Positions 44,955 through 53,671 of a stretch of DNA of 64,000 nt are shown here, in pieces. This DNA is from Streptomyces lanatus. Lineage in GTDB: Bacteria; Actinomycetota; Actinomycetes; Streptomycetales; Streptomycetaceae. The translations under genes and the position numbers were made by a program. The notes under the pieces were generated by a model, which ran no database searches, had not been told where the DNA came from, and saw only the letters and a program-made list of their open reading frames with translations. The stretch lies in assembly GCF_014655715.1 (NCBI RefSeq), contig NZ_BNBM01000010.1:224800-288799 (forward strand), written 5' to 3'. How positions within the stretch are numbered: the stretch's first letter is position 1; every line of letters starts with the position of its first letter.

Positions 44955-45052
44955 CCTGTGGACAACACTCACGGAAACGCGATCATTAAATGCCGCAAAT
45001 CGGTCATATTTACTCCTAGTCTGACATTGCGCTCCCTCGTCCTGTCCACAGG
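44955..45052. promoter_or_regulatory. Inverted pair of DnaA-box-like sites
   Basis: CCTGTGGACA at 44955-44964 and TGTCCACAGG at 45043-45052 are perfect inverted repeats. The left one contains TGTGGACAA, the complement of the Streptomyces DnaA box TTGTCCACA; the right one contains CTGTCCACA. Between them is an unusually AT-rich stretch (ATCATTAAATG, CATATTTACTCC). Confidence 0.5.
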
Positions 45053-45100
45053 GGTTGCGCACCTGCCCCGCTTCGGTTACTGGGAAGGACGGCCCACGCC

Positions 45101-46309
45101 ATGCCCGCAGATCTCGCCGTCATCGGACTAGGCCCGTACGGCCTGCCCCTGGCCAAGGCCGCCATCGCCGTCGGCATCCCCACACTCGGCTACCGGACCG
45201 GGCCCGAGGCCGACTCCCTCAGCCCCGCCGAACTGCGCCGGATGCGCGCGGGGGGCTTCCGGCACGCCTCCAACCCCGCCGAGCTCGGCCGCGTACGCAC
45301 CGCCGTCATCTGCCCGCCCACCCCGCGCGGCGCGGACGGCGGCCTCGACCTGAGCCAGCTGGAGACGGCCGCCCGCACCCTGGCCGCGCATTTGCGCCCG
45401 CACACCACCGTCATCCTGGAGTCGCCCGTACCCCCCGGCGCCACCGAGAACGTCCTGCGCCCGCTCCTCGAAGAGGGCTCCGGCATGCGCGCCGGCCGCG
45501 ACTTCCACCTGGCCTACTCCCCCAGCCGTGTCGACCCCGGCAACCGCCACTTCACGCCCGCCAACACCCCCAAGGTGATCGGCGGCCTCACGCCCGCATG
45601 CACCGAGTCGGCGGCCGCCTTCTACGGCCGTCTCACCGACAAGGTGGTACGCGCGCGTGGCCCGCGCGAGGCGGAGACCGTGCAGGTCCTGGAGACCAAC
45701 TTCCGGCACGTCAACATCGCCCTCGTCAACGAAATGGCCGTCCTCTGCCACGACTTGGGCGTCGACCTCTGGGACGTCATCCGCTGCGCCGAGACCAAGC
45801 CGTTCGGCTTCCAGGCCTTCCGCCCCGGCCCCGGCGTCGGCGGCCACGCCGTCCCGCAGGATCTCAACGGCCCCGCCGGCCGCACCCTGCGCATGGTCGA
45901 ACTGGCCGAGCAGGTCAACAGCCAGATGCCGCGCTACGTCGTCCAGCGCGCCGCCACCCTCCTCAACGAGCACGGCAAATCCGTGCGCGCCGCCCGCATC
46001 CTCCTCCTCGGCGTCACCTACAAGCCCGACCTCGCCGACCAGCAGTCCACCCCCGCCCAGGAGGTCGCGACCCGCCTGCTGGAACTGGGCGCCTGCATCA
46101 GCTACCACGACCCCTACGTCGCCTCCTGGAGCGTCCTGGACCGGCCGGTGCCGCGCGCGGACGCCCTGTACGAGGCTGTGGCGGAGGCGGATCTGACGAT
46201 TCTGCTTCAGCAGCATCGGACGTACGACTTGCAGGGCCTGTCGGTGAAGGCACAGCTGTTGCTGGATACGCGGGGGGCGGCGCCTACGGGGGCGGCGCAT
46301 CGGTTGTGA
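45101..46309 (+). CDS. Nucleotide-sugar dehydrogenase-like protein lacking the catalytic Cys
   Basis: The 402-residue protein has the three-domain UDP-glucose/GDP-mannose dehydrogenase layout. It shows an N-terminal NAD motif IGLGPYGLPLAKAAIAVG, the central helix QVLETNFRHVNIALVNEMA, and a C-terminal UDP-binding domain (RILLLGVTYKPDLADQQSTP). In active enzymes the central domain ends GGHCIPxDP, with Cys as nucleophile. Here it reads GPGVGGHAVPQDLNG, so the Cys is Ala. A normal two-step oxidation to the uronic acid is not expected. It may do only part of the reaction, or act on another substrate, or be a regulator. ATG 45101 has GGGAAGG upstream. Confidence 0.85.
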   Translation: MPADLAVIGLGPYGLPLAKAAIAVGIPTLGYRTGPEADSLSPAELRRMRAGGFRHASNPAELGRVRTAVICPPTPRGADGGLDLSQLETAARTLAAHLRPHTTVILESPVPPGATENVLRPLLEEGSGMRAGRDFHLAYSPSRVDPGNRHFTPANTPKVIGGLTPACTESAAAFYGRLTDKVVRARGPREAETVQVLETNFRHVNIALVNEMAVLCHDLGVDLWDVIRCAETKPFGFQAFRPGPGVGGHAVPQDLNGPAGRTLRMVELAEQVNSQMPRYVVQRAATLLNEHGKSVRAARILLLGVTYKPDLADQQSTPAQEVATRLLELGACISYHDPYVASWSVLDRPVPRADALYEAVAEADLTILLQQHRTYDLQGLSVKAQLLLDTRGAAPTGAAHRL

Positions 46310-46860
46310 AGGGGGGCGCGTGGGGTGCGTGAGCCTCCGGGGTTGGTGGCGTGGGACATGCTGCGCCGGTACCGTATGGAACAGGTGGAGCCCACCACAG
46401 TGGCCACTGCGATGGGCTCCGAACGGATTACGGGTGTCCGCCCCTAGTTCTCATAGGGGCGGCCGCTCACCGTCCGTAGTACCACAAGATGCACCTCCTC
46501 CGGAACTTCACCAGCCGAAGCCAGGTGCGATCCCAGCGGGTGGGCTTGCGGTGACGGCCCATGGGCGCGCCCCCTTCCACGATGCCGCCCAGTGGCCCGG
46601 TAGGCGGTCCGTCTGGAGCTCGGGCCGGGCCCCGAGGGCCGGGGTCCGGAACATCTCCTTGGAAGGGGGCGACCCAAGAGAACGGGTCGCCGATCACCGA
46701 CATTACCGACTTCGCTCGCCCATTCAGCCCACATTCCCCCCCAAACGCAACCACGCGCCCCCTCCCGCCCAACGCGCCCCCACCCACCCCCACTTGGACA
46801 CAAAGAGGGCCGGTCACCCCACCCGGAGTGACCGGCCCTTCCCTGACGCCTATGAGATGG
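46310..46860. other. Intergenic region, 551 bp
   Basis: Short frames are present on both strands, for example a possible 31-codon basic frame on the minus strand ending near 46472, but none has convincing support. The region ends with the guaB3 terminator. No tRNA, known RNA family or insertion sequence was recognised. Confidence 0.4.
46806..46839 (-). terminator. Terminator downstream of guaB3
   Basis: AGGGCCGGTCAC and GTGACCGGCCCT make a perfect 12-bp stem 22 bases beyond the guaB3 stop. Confidence 0.85.
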
Positions 46861-47985
46861 CTACCGCATGTGCTGCGAGTCCGCCACCGTCACCTCAACC
46901 CGCTGGAACTCCTTGAGCTCGCTGTACCCGGTCGTGGCCATGGCCCGCCGCAGCGCCCCGAAGAAGTTCATCGAACCGTCCGGCGTGTGGGACGGCCCGG
47001 TGAGCACCTCCTCGATCGTGCCCACCATTCCCAGGTGCACCTTCTTGCCGCGCGGCAGCTCCTCGTTCACGGCCTCCATGCCCCAGTGGTACCCCTTGCC
47101 CGGTGCGTCCGTGGCACGCGCGAGCGGGGAGCCCATCATCACGGCGTCCGCACCGCAGGCGATCGCCTTCGGAAGGTCGCCGGACCAGCCCACGCCACCG
47201 TCCGCGATCACGTGGACGTATCGGCCGCCGGACTCGTCCATGTAGTCCCGGCGGGCCGCGGCCACATCGGCCACCGCCGTCGCCATCGGCACCCGGATGC
47301 CCAGCACATTGCGCGTGGTGTGGGCCGCGCCGCCACCGAAGCCGACCAGGACACCCGCGGCACCCGTCCGCATCAGGTGCAGGGCCGCCGTGTACGTGGC
47401 GCAGCCGCCGACGATCACCGGGACGTCGAGCTCGTAGATGAACTGCTTCAGGTTCAGCGGCTCGTGCGAGGACGAGACATGCTCCGCCGAGACCGTCGTG
47501 CCACGGATGACGAAGATGTCCACGCCCGCGTCGACGACCGCCTTGGAGAACTGGGCCGTGCGCTGCGGGGAGAGCGCGGCGGCCGTGACCACGCCCGAGT
47601 CGCGCACCTCCTTGATGCGCTGCCCGATCAGCTCCTCCTTGATGGGAGCGGCGTAGATCTCCTGGAGGCGGCGCGTGGCGGCCTCGGTGGGCAGCTCGGC
47701 GATCTCGTCGAGGAGCGGCTGCGGGTCCTCGTACCGCGTCCACAGTCCTTCGAGGTTCAGCACGCCGAGGCCGCCGAGCTCGCCGATGCGGATCGCGGTG
47801 GCCGGGGAGACGACCGAGTCCATGGGGGCGGCCAGGAAGGGCAGCTCGAAGCGGTAGGCGTCGATCTGCCAGGCGATCGAGACCTCCTTCGGGTCCCGCG
47901 TACGGCGGCTGGGGACGACGGCGATGTCGTCGAAGGCGTACGCCCGGCGGCCGCGCTTGCCGCGCCCGATCTCGATCTCAGTCAC
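46861..47985 (-). CDS. guaB3: GuaB3, IMP dehydrogenase/GMP reductase family protein
   Basis: The 374-residue TIM-barrel protein lacks the CBS insertion of true IMPDH. The family core is clear: AYAFDDIAVVPSRRTRDPKEV, FLAAPMDSVVSP, ADGGVGWSGDLPKAIACGAD. The loop that carries the catalytic Cys in IMPDH (GPGSICTTR) reads GFGGGAAHTTRNVLG here, so no Cys is available. Paralogues of this type sit next to guaB throughout actinobacteria. The reaction is not settled from sequence; it may be a GMP reductase-like or regulatory role. It lies 104 bp downstream of guaB and is separated from it by a terminator hairpin. Confidence 0.9.
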   Translation of the reverse strand: MTEIEIGRGKRGRRAYAFDDIAVVPSRRTRDPKEVSIAWQIDAYRFELPFLAAPMDSVVSPATAIRIGELGGLGVLNLEGLWTRYEDPQPLLDEIAELPTEAATRRLQEIYAAPIKEELIGQRIKEVRDSGVVTAAALSPQRTAQFSKAVVDAGVDIFVIRGTTVSAEHVSSSHEPLNLKQFIYELDVPVIVGGCATYTAALHLMRTGAAGVLVGFGGGAAHTTRNVLGIRVPMATAVADVAAARRDYMDESGGRYVHVIADGGVGWSGDLPKAIACGADAVMMGSPLARATDAPGKGYHWGMEAVNEELPRGKKVHLGMVGTIEEVLTGPSHTPDGSMNFFGALRRAMATTGYSELKEFQRVEVTVADSQHMR

Positions 47986-48043
47986 GTCTGTGGCCTTTCC
48001 CTGATGCGTTCAGCGTCTTCCAGTATCGCCGACGGGTACGACA

Positions 48044-48074
48044 AGGGCGGCCCCGGAGGTTCCGGGACCGCCCT
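48044..48074 (-). terminator. Terminator downstream of guaB
   Basis: AGGGCGG/CCGCCCT with an inner CCCGGA/TCCGGG pairing forms a stem 16 bases after the guaB stop. Confidence 0.8.
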
Positions 48075-48089
48075 CGGGAAGCCTGGCGT

Positions 48090-49598
48090 CTACTTGTTGC
48101 GGCTGTAGTTCGGCGCCTCGACCGTCATCTGGATGTCGTGCGGGTGGCTCTCCTTGAGGCCCGCCGAGGTGATCCGGACGAACTGGCCCTTGTCCTGGAG
48201 CTCGGGCACGGTGCTGCCGCCGACGTAGAACATCGACTGGCGCAGACCGCCGACCAGCTGGTGTACGACGGAGGACAGCGGGCCGCGGTAGGGCACCTGG
48301 CCCTCGATGCCCTCGGGGATCAGCTGCTCGTCGGAGGCGACGCCCTCCTGGAAGTAGCGGTCCTTGGAGAACGACTTGCGCTCGCCGCGGGTCTGCATGG
48401 CGCCGAGCGAGCCCATGCCGCGGTACGACTTGAACTGCTTGCCGTTGATGAAGAGCAGCTCGCCCGGGGACTCCTCGCAGCCCGCGAGCAGCGAGCCGAG
48501 CATCACGGTGTCGGCGCCCGCGACGAGCGCCTTGGCGATGTCGCCGGAGTACTGCAGGCCGCCGTCGCCGATGACCGGGATGCCGGCCGCCTTGGCGGCG
48601 AGCGCGGCCTCGTAGATGGCGGTGACCTGCGGGACACCGATACCGGCGACCACTCGGGTCGTACAGATGGAGCCGGGGCCGACGCCGACCTTGATGCCGT
48701 CCACGCCGGAGTCGATGAGGGCCTGGGCGCCGTCGCGGGTGGCGATGTTGCCGCCGATGACGTCGACACCGGAGGAGTTCGACTTGATCTTGGCGACCAT
48801 GTCGCCGACCAGGCGGGAGTGGCCGTGCGCGGTGTCGACGACGATGAAGTCGACGCCCGCCTCGATGAGGGCCTGGGCGCGCTCGTAGGAGTCACCGGCG
48901 ACGCCGACCGCGGCGCCGACCAGGAGGCGGCCCTTGGCGTCCTTGGCGGCGTTCGGGTACTTCTCCGCCTTGACGAAGTCCTTGACGGTGATCAGGCCCT
49001 TGAGGACACCCTCGTCGTCGACCAGCGGAAGCTTCTCGATCTTGTGGCGGCGCAGCAGCTCCATGGCGTCCACACCGGAGATGCCGACCTTGCCGGTGAC
49101 CAGCGGCATCGGGGTCATGACCTCGCGGACCCGGCGCGTGCGGTCGGTCTCGAAGGCCATGTCGCGGTTGGTGACGATGCCGAGCAGCTTGCCGGCGCCG
49201 TCGGTGACCGGGACGCCGCTGATGCGGAACTTGCCGCACAGGGCGTCGGCCTCGGCGAGGGTGGCGTCCGGGTGGATGGTGATCGGGTTGGCCACCATGC
49301 CGGACTCAGACCGCTTCACCAGGTCGACCTGGTTGGCCTGGTCCTCGATGGAGAGATTGCGGTGCAGTACGCCGACGCCGCCCTGGCGGGCCATCGCGAT
49401 CGCCATGCGCGACTCGGTGACCTTGTCCATGGCGGCGGACAGGAGCGGGATGTTGACCCGCACGTTCTTCGAGACGTACGAGGCGGTGTCGATCTCGTCC
49501 GGTGCCATGTCCGACGCGCCAGGCAGCAGCAGCACGTCGTCGTAGGTCAGCCCGAGAGTCGCGAATTTTCCGGGCACTCCGTCGACGTTGGCAGTCAT
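48090..49598 (-). CDS. guaB: IMP dehydrogenase
   Basis: The 502-residue enzyme oxidises IMP to XMP with NAD, the step that feeds guaA. The catalytic loop GVGPGSICTTRVVAGIGVPQ has the nucleophilic Cys. Two CBS domains (about residues 100-215: VREVMTPMPLVTGK, EKLPLVDDEGVLKGLITVKD) interrupt the barrel. The flap YRGMGSLGAM is normal. The start is ATG 49598 with GAAGG upstream. Length and motifs are standard. It is followed by guaB3. Confidence 0.97.
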   Translation of the reverse strand: MTANVDGVPGKFATLGLTYDDVLLLPGASDMAPDEIDTASYVSKNVRVNIPLLSAAMDKVTESRMAIAMARQGGVGVLHRNLSIEDQANQVDLVKRSESGMVANPITIHPDATLAEADALCGKFRISGVPVTDGAGKLLGIVTNRDMAFETDRTRRVREVMTPMPLVTGKVGISGVDAMELLRRHKIEKLPLVDDEGVLKGLITVKDFVKAEKYPNAAKDAKGRLLVGAAVGVAGDSYERAQALIEAGVDFIVVDTAHGHSRLVGDMVAKIKSNSSGVDVIGGNIATRDGAQALIDSGVDGIKVGVGPGSICTTRVVAGIGVPQVTAIYEAALAAKAAGIPVIGDGGLQYSGDIAKALVAGADTVMLGSLLAGCEESPGELLFINGKQFKSYRGMGSLGAMQTRGERKSFSKDRYFQEGVASDEQLIPEGIEGQVPYRGPLSSVVHQLVGGLRQSMFYVGGSTVPELQDKGQFVRITSAGLKESHPHDIQMTVEAPNYSRNK

Positions 49599-49751
49599 GA
49601 CACCTTCCCCAAATGGCCTTGATCGGTGCGGATGTCCATGCTAACGGGAAGCACAGCCAGCAAATTCCACGGTTCTCGATCGCTGAGGGCTTCGTATGTT
49701 CGTACGGAATCGAGGCGAAGCCTGTTCATCCGGGGCGCACCCAAGGGAGCG

Positions 49752-50429
49752 CTACTGCTCGGCCAGCGCTCGCAGCCGGCTGAGCGCCCTGTGCTGCGCC
49801 ACCCGGACCGCTCCGGGTGACATTCCCAACATCTGACCCGTCTCCTCCGCGGTCAACCCCACCGCGATCCTCAGCAGCAGCAGCTCCCGCTGGTTCTCGG
49901 GCAGGTTGGCCAGCAGTTTCTTGGCCCACTCGGCGTCGCTGCTGAGCAGCGCCCGCTCCTCCGGACCGAGGGAGTCGTCCGGGCGCTCGGGCATCTCGTC
50001 CGAGGGCACCGCGGTCGAACCGGGGTGCCGCATCGCCGCCCGCTGGAGGTCCGCGACCTTGTGCGCGGCGATGGCGAAGACGAACGCCTCGAAGGGCCTG
50101 CCGGTGTCCCGGTAGCGCGGCAGCGCGAGCAGGACGGCGACGCAGACCTCCTGGGCGAGGTCCTCGACGAAGTGGCGGGCATCGCCCGGAAGGCGCGACA
50201 GCCTGGTACGGCAGTAGCGCAGGGCCAGGGGGTGGACATGCGCGAGCAGATCGTGCGTGGCCTGCTCGTCCCCGTCCACGGCGCGATGGACGAGTGCACC
50301 GATCGCCCCTGCGGCTTTGGCCGCCTCGTCGTCGCGCATCGGTCCATGGTGCCTTGCGGCCGATTGCTCCGTGGCATCGCGCCCGATGTTGTGCACCGAA
50401 GCGTTATGAGCAGGTGCGCCGGAACTCAT
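49752..50429 (-). CDS. sigD: Sigma factor SigD
   Basis: The sigma-70 family protein is about 225 residues. It has region 2 (ALRYCRTRLSRLPGDARHFVEDLAQEVCVAVLLALPRYRD) and region 4 HTH (LLLRIAVGLTAEETGQMLGMSPGAVRVAQHRALSRLRAL). The chain from MRDDEAAKAAGAIGALV onward agrees with my recollection of S. coelicolor SigD, which lies between guaB and bldM as here. ATG 50429 (MSSGAPAH) is preferred because GGAGGG lies eight bases upstream; MRDDEAA at about 50339 is the alternative. No anti-sigma gene is adjacent. SigD is an ECF-like factor whose regulon is not deduced here. Confidence 0.9.
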   Translation of the reverse strand: MSSGAPAHNASVHNIGRDATEQSAARHHGPMRDDEAAKAAGAIGALVHRAVDGDEQATHDLLAHVHPLALRYCRTRLSRLPGDARHFVEDLAQEVCVAVLLALPRYRDTGRPFEAFVFAIAAHKVADLQRAAMRHPGSTAVPSDEMPERPDDSLGPEERALLSSDAEWAKKLLANLPENQRELLLLRIAVGLTAEETGQMLGMSPGAVRVAQHRALSRLRALAEQ

Positions 50430-50553
50430 CCCCTGCGCCCTCCCCTTCCGCTCTACCGACTCGTCCCCGAGAGACTCCACATCTCAAGGATGCGGCATCC
50501 GCGCCGAAACGAGCAGCGGGCACCGTCAGCACCTCTTGACGGGCCTCGCATCC

Positions 50554-50610
50554 GCGCCCCGAAAGGGGCGCGGGGAACTGCGCGACCAGCCACGACGAAC
50601 CCGCGGCCGC
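50554..50610 (+). repeat. Dispersed Streptomyces intergenic repeat with hairpin
   Basis: The element begins GCGCCCC-GAAA-GGGGCGC (a perfect 7-bp hairpin) and continues GGGGAACTGCGCGACCAGCC to GAACCCGCGGCCGC. From memory this string, with small variations, is scattered through many Streptomyces genomes between genes. Here it lies between the sigD start and the bldM stop. It may act as a bldM transcription terminator or REP-like element. Confidence 0.65.
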
Positions 50611-50644
50611 AATACGACACAACGCGGCACCCACGGTGCGGCGA

Positions 50645-51256
50645 TTAACGAACCAGACCCCACCGGAAGCCGAGCGCCACGGCATGTGCCCGGTCCGAGG
50701 CACCGAGCTTCTTGAACAGTCGCCGGGCGTGCGTCTTCACGGTGTCCTCGGACAGGAACAGCTCCCGCCCGATCTCCGCGTTGGAACGCCCATGGCTCAT
50801 ACCTTCGAGCACCTGGATCTCACGCGCGGTGAGCGTGGGCGCCGCGCCCATCTCGGCGGACCGCAGCCGCCGCGGGGCAAGACGCCAAGTCGGGTCGGCC
50901 AGCGCCTGCGTGACCGTCGCCCGCAACTCCGCGCGCGAGGCGTCCTTGTGCAGATAGCCACGGGCACCCGCGGCGACCGCGAGGGCCACGCCGTCCAGGT
51001 CCTCGGCGACCGTCAGCATGATGATCCGCGCACCGGGGTCGGCGGACAAAAGCCGCCGCACGGTCTCGACGCCGCCCAGACCGGGCATGCGTACGTCCAT
51101 CAGGATCAGGTCCGAGCGGTCGGCGCCCCAGCGGCGGAGGACTTCCTCGCCGTTGGCCGCCGTCGTCACGCGCTCGACGCCGGGCACGGTCGCGACCGCG
51201 CGGCGGAGCGCCTCTCGGGCAAGCGGGGAGTCGTCGCAGACGAGGACGGATGTCAT
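50645..51256 (-). CDS. bldM: BldM, atypical response regulator for aerial development
   Basis: The 203-residue protein has a receiver domain (SVLVCDDSPLAREALRRAV; Asp54 in LILMDVRMPGLGG) and a LuxR-type HTH (LTAREIQVLEGMSHGRSNAEIGRELFLSEDTVKTHARR). Sequence and length correspond to S. coelicolor BldM, which needs no phosphorylation and works as a homodimer or as a heterodimer with WhiI to switch on sporulation genes. ATG 51256 has GGAGGG eight bases upstream. It is divergent from whiD; BldM itself may act in the shared 381-bp region. No partner kinase is adjacent, as expected. Confidence 0.96.
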   Translation of the reverse strand: MTSVLVCDDSPLAREALRRAVATVPGVERVTTAANGEEVLRRWGADRSDLILMDVRMPGLGGVETVRRLLSADPGARIIMLTVAEDLDGVALAVAAGARGYLHKDASRAELRATVTQALADPTWRLAPRRLRSAEMGAAPTLTAREIQVLEGMSHGRSNAEIGRELFLSEDTVKTHARRLFKKLGASDRAHAVALGFRWGLVR

Positions 51257-51637
51257 GGCCGCCCTCCGCAGCTGATGCACGTCACCTTGAGCCTCCAGGC
51301 TGGTACGAAATCGTCACCTGTGCGGTCGACCGTCTCGGACGCGTGCCCGAGCGCTTGTTGCTTCAACCGCCTCCGCCCTCTCAACGACGGTCACTCGAAA
51401 GAGTTACGGGGGCATGTGCCGTCTTCGGCACTCTACGTGAGGGGACGGACACGGGGCAGACATGCGGGGCGGACCCTCAATGTTTCATCACAACCCATGC
51501 CCCATTCAGACCTTTTTGCTCCCGTTTCTTGGCGTTTGGAGCTAGATTCGCAATGAGTCATATTTTCATCTCCTTAGATCGTAGATGTACGGTCGTAGAC
51601 ACCGTATCCGCCCAGAACGGCTACAAGGGGTCACGCA
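51257..51637. promoter_or_regulatory. Divergent bldM-whiD regulatory region, 381 bp
   Basis: No coding frame is seen. The whiD-proximal 110 bp is AT-rich for this genome (CATATTTTCATCTCC, GGAGCTAGATTCGC), consistent with developmental promoters. AAGGGG lies 8-10 bases before the whiD ATG. Binding sites cannot be assigned with confidence by eye. Confidence 0.55.
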
Positions 51638-51967
51638 ATGGCAGATTTCTCCCGCCTTCCCGGACCGAACGCGGACCTGTGGGACTGGCAGCTGCTGGCT
51701 GCATGTCGCGGGGTGGACAGCTCCCTCTTCTTTCATCCGGAGGGCGAGCGCGGTGCGGCTCGGAGCGCTCGAGAGAACTCGGCCAAGGAGGTCTGCATGA
51801 GGTGCCCGGTGCGCGCGCAGTGCGCGGCGCACGCGCTGGCGGTCCGCGAACCGTACGGCGTGTGGGGCGGCCTGACCGAGGACGAGCGCGAGGAACTCAT
51901 GGGGCGGGCCCGCAACCGTCTGGTGTCGGCGTCGACAACCAGCGGCGACACCGGTCCGAACTCCTGA
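51638..51967 (+). CDS. whiD: WhiD, WhiB-like iron-sulphur regulator of spore maturation
   Basis: The 109-residue Wbl protein has four conserved cysteines at 23, 53, 56 and 62 (AACRGVD, EVCMRCPVRAQC) that ligate a [4Fe-4S] cluster. The turn GVWGGLTEDER and a basic C-terminus are present. It is nearly identical to my recollection of S. coelicolor WhiD over the first 95 residues; only the tail differs. Wbl proteins bind the principal sigma factor. WhiD is needed for late spore-wall thickening and septation. It is located next to bldM as in other Streptomyces. Confidence 0.96.
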   Translation: MADFSRLPGPNADLWDWQLLAACRGVDSSLFFHPEGERGAARSARENSAKEVCMRCPVRAQCAAHALAVREPYGVWGGLTEDEREELMGRARNRLVSASTTSGDTGPNS

Positions 51968-52025
51968 AGGAACGTTTCTTCACAGCAGGGCACGCGCGTG
52001 CGTGCCCTTCCTTCTGCGCGCCCTG

Positions 52026-52922
52026 CTAGCGACCGGCGGCCCGCGCCAGCTGCTCCAGCGTCGCCGCGACGGCCGGCACCTGCGCCAGGTCGGGCAGCGT
52101 GAGCGCGACGATCTCCCGGCGGACCGCCGGTTCCAGCGTCAGCATGCGGGCACCTCGTGGCCGTACGGACTCCACGGCCAGCTGGGGCAGGACGGCCACG
52201 CCCAGGCCGGCGCCGACCAGGCCGACCACCGCCGGATAGTCGTCGGTGGCGAAGTCGATGCGGGGCGTGAAGCCTGCGCCCTCGCACACCTCGACCAGCT
52301 GTCCCCGGCAGCGCGGGCACCCGGCGATCCAGGGCTCGGCGGCGAGTTCCCCGATGGCGACGGACCCGGAGCGGGCGAGCCGGTGCCGTTCCGGTACGAG
52401 GCCGACGAGACGGTCCGTCAGCAGGGGGCGTACGACGAGGTCGTCCCACTCCCCGTCCTGGGCCGCGCCCTCGTACCGGAAGGCGAGCGCCACATCGCAG
52501 TCGCCCTCGCGCAGCAGTTCGACCGACTTCGGCGGCTCGGCCTCCTCCAGGGAGACACGGGTGCCCGGGTGCGCGGCGCGCAGGGCCGCGAGGGCGGTCG
52601 GGACGAGGGTGGAGCTGCCGCTGGGGAAGGAGACGAGGCGTACCCGTCCGGCGCGCAGGCCGGCGATGGCGGCGACCTCCTCCTCGGCGGCGGTGAGTCC
52701 GGCGAGGATCCCGGCGGCATGCCGCACCAGCGACTCACCGGCCTGGGTCAGCCGCATCTCGCGCCCGCTGCGGACCAGCAGCGGGGTGCCGACGGATGCC
52801 TCCAGGGCCTTCATCTGCTGGCTGACGGCGGGCTGGGTGCAGCCCAGCTCACGCCCCGCCGCGGAGAAGGATCCGGTGGCGGCGACGGCGCGCAGCACAC
52901 GGAGATGACGGGCCTCGATCAC
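52026..52922 (-). CDS. LysR-family transcriptional regulator
   Basis: The protein is 298 residues from GTG 52922. The N-terminal HTH (EARHLRVLRAVAATGSFSAAGRELGCTQPAVSQQMKALE) is classical. The C-terminal effector domain contains GRVRLVSFPSGSSTLVP and a Cys pair in IAGCPRCRGQL. The start is preferred because the HTH begins at once. A TATGCT -10-like box six bases upstream, with no Shine-Dalgarno, hints at a leaderless mRNA. It is divergent from the MOSC gene, which it may control by the usual LysR arrangement. Confidence 0.92.
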   Translation of the reverse strand: MIEARHLRVLRAVAATGSFSAAGRELGCTQPAVSQQMKALEASVGTPLLVRSGREMRLTQAGESLVRHAAGILAGLTAAEEEVAAIAGLRAGRVRLVSFPSGSSTLVPTALAALRAAHPGTRVSLEEAEPPKSVELLREGDCDVALAFRYEGAAQDGEWDDLVVRPLLTDRLVGLVPERHRLARSGSVAIGELAAEPWIAGCPRCRGQLVEVCEGAGFTPRIDFATDDYPAVVGLVGAGLGVAVLPQLAVESVRPRGARMLTLEPAVRREIVALTLPDLAQVPAVAATLEQLARAAGR

Positions 52923-53002
52923 CCGTCGAGCATAAGCGAACCTTGGGCACGGCACCGGATAGTGCGTGGACGCTTTGACCACTGCTCGCCTACCGTGCCG
53001 TC

Positions 53003-53671
53003 ATGAAGCTTCTGTCTGTGAACCTGGGCCGTCGGAAGTACGTGCAGTACACCGATCACCCCGAAGGCGTGACCGGGATCGACAAACGGCCGGTCGAGGG
53101 GCCGGTGCGGCTGGCGGCGCCCGGGCCCAAGGGGGTCGGGGGAAGCGGCGTGGCCGGGGACGACGTGTGCAGCCTGCGCCATCACGGCGGCGACGACCAG
53201 GCCGTGTACGCGGTGGCGCGCGAGGACCTCGACGACTGGGAGCGCGAGCTGGGGCGCCCGCTGGCGAACGGCGGCTTCGGCGAGAACCTCACGACCCTCG
53301 GCCTCGATGTGTCCGGCGCGCTGATCGGCGAGCGCTGGCGGATCGGGTCCCAGGTGGTGCTGGAGGTGACCAGCGGCCGGATTCCCTGTCGTACCTTCCA
53401 GGGCCATGTGGGTGAGCAGCGGTGGGTGAAGCGGTTCACGGAGCGGGGTGCGCCGGGCGCGTATCTCCGGGTGATCGAGCCCGGTGAGATCCGGGCGGGC
53501 GACGCAGTGGAGATCGTTCACCGGCCCGATCACGATGTGACGGTGGCGCTGCAGTTCCGGGCGGTGACGACGGAGCGTGCTCTGCTGCCGCGGTTGCTGG
53601 CGGCCGGGGACGCGCTGCATCCGGAGGCGCGGGAGGCGGCGCGGAAGTACGTGGCGCGGCACGAAAGCTGA
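53003..53671 (+). CDS. MOSC-domain protein (YiiM-like)
   Basis: The 222-residue protein has a MOSC beta-barrel with FGENLTTLGLDVSGALIGERW, then the conserved Cys in SGRIPCRTFQGHVG and PGAYLRVIEPGEIRAGD. A C-terminal helical 3-alpha extension is present. MOSC proteins handle molybdenum-cofactor sulphur or reduce N-hydroxylated compounds such as 6-hydroxylaminopurine. YiiM is the closest type in outline. It is divergent from the LysR gene and has a TACCGT -10-like box six bases from its ATG. Confidence 0.88.
   Translation: MKLLSVNLGRRKYVQYTDHPEGVTGIDKRPVEGPVRLAAPGPKGVGGSGVAGDDVCSLRHHGGDDQAVYAVAREDLDDWERELGRPLANGGFGENLTTLGLDVSGALIGERWRIGSQVVLEVTSGRIPCRTFQGHVGEQRWVKRFTERGAPGAYLRVIEPGEIRAGDAVEIVHRPDHDVTVALQFRAVTTERALLPRLLAAGDALHPEAREAARKYVARHES

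Noticed and set aside
46467..46817. Minus-strand open frame of about 116 codons after the nucleotide-sugar dehydrogenase
   Set aside because: It spans the guaB3 terminator, has no ribosome site and no recognisable domain.
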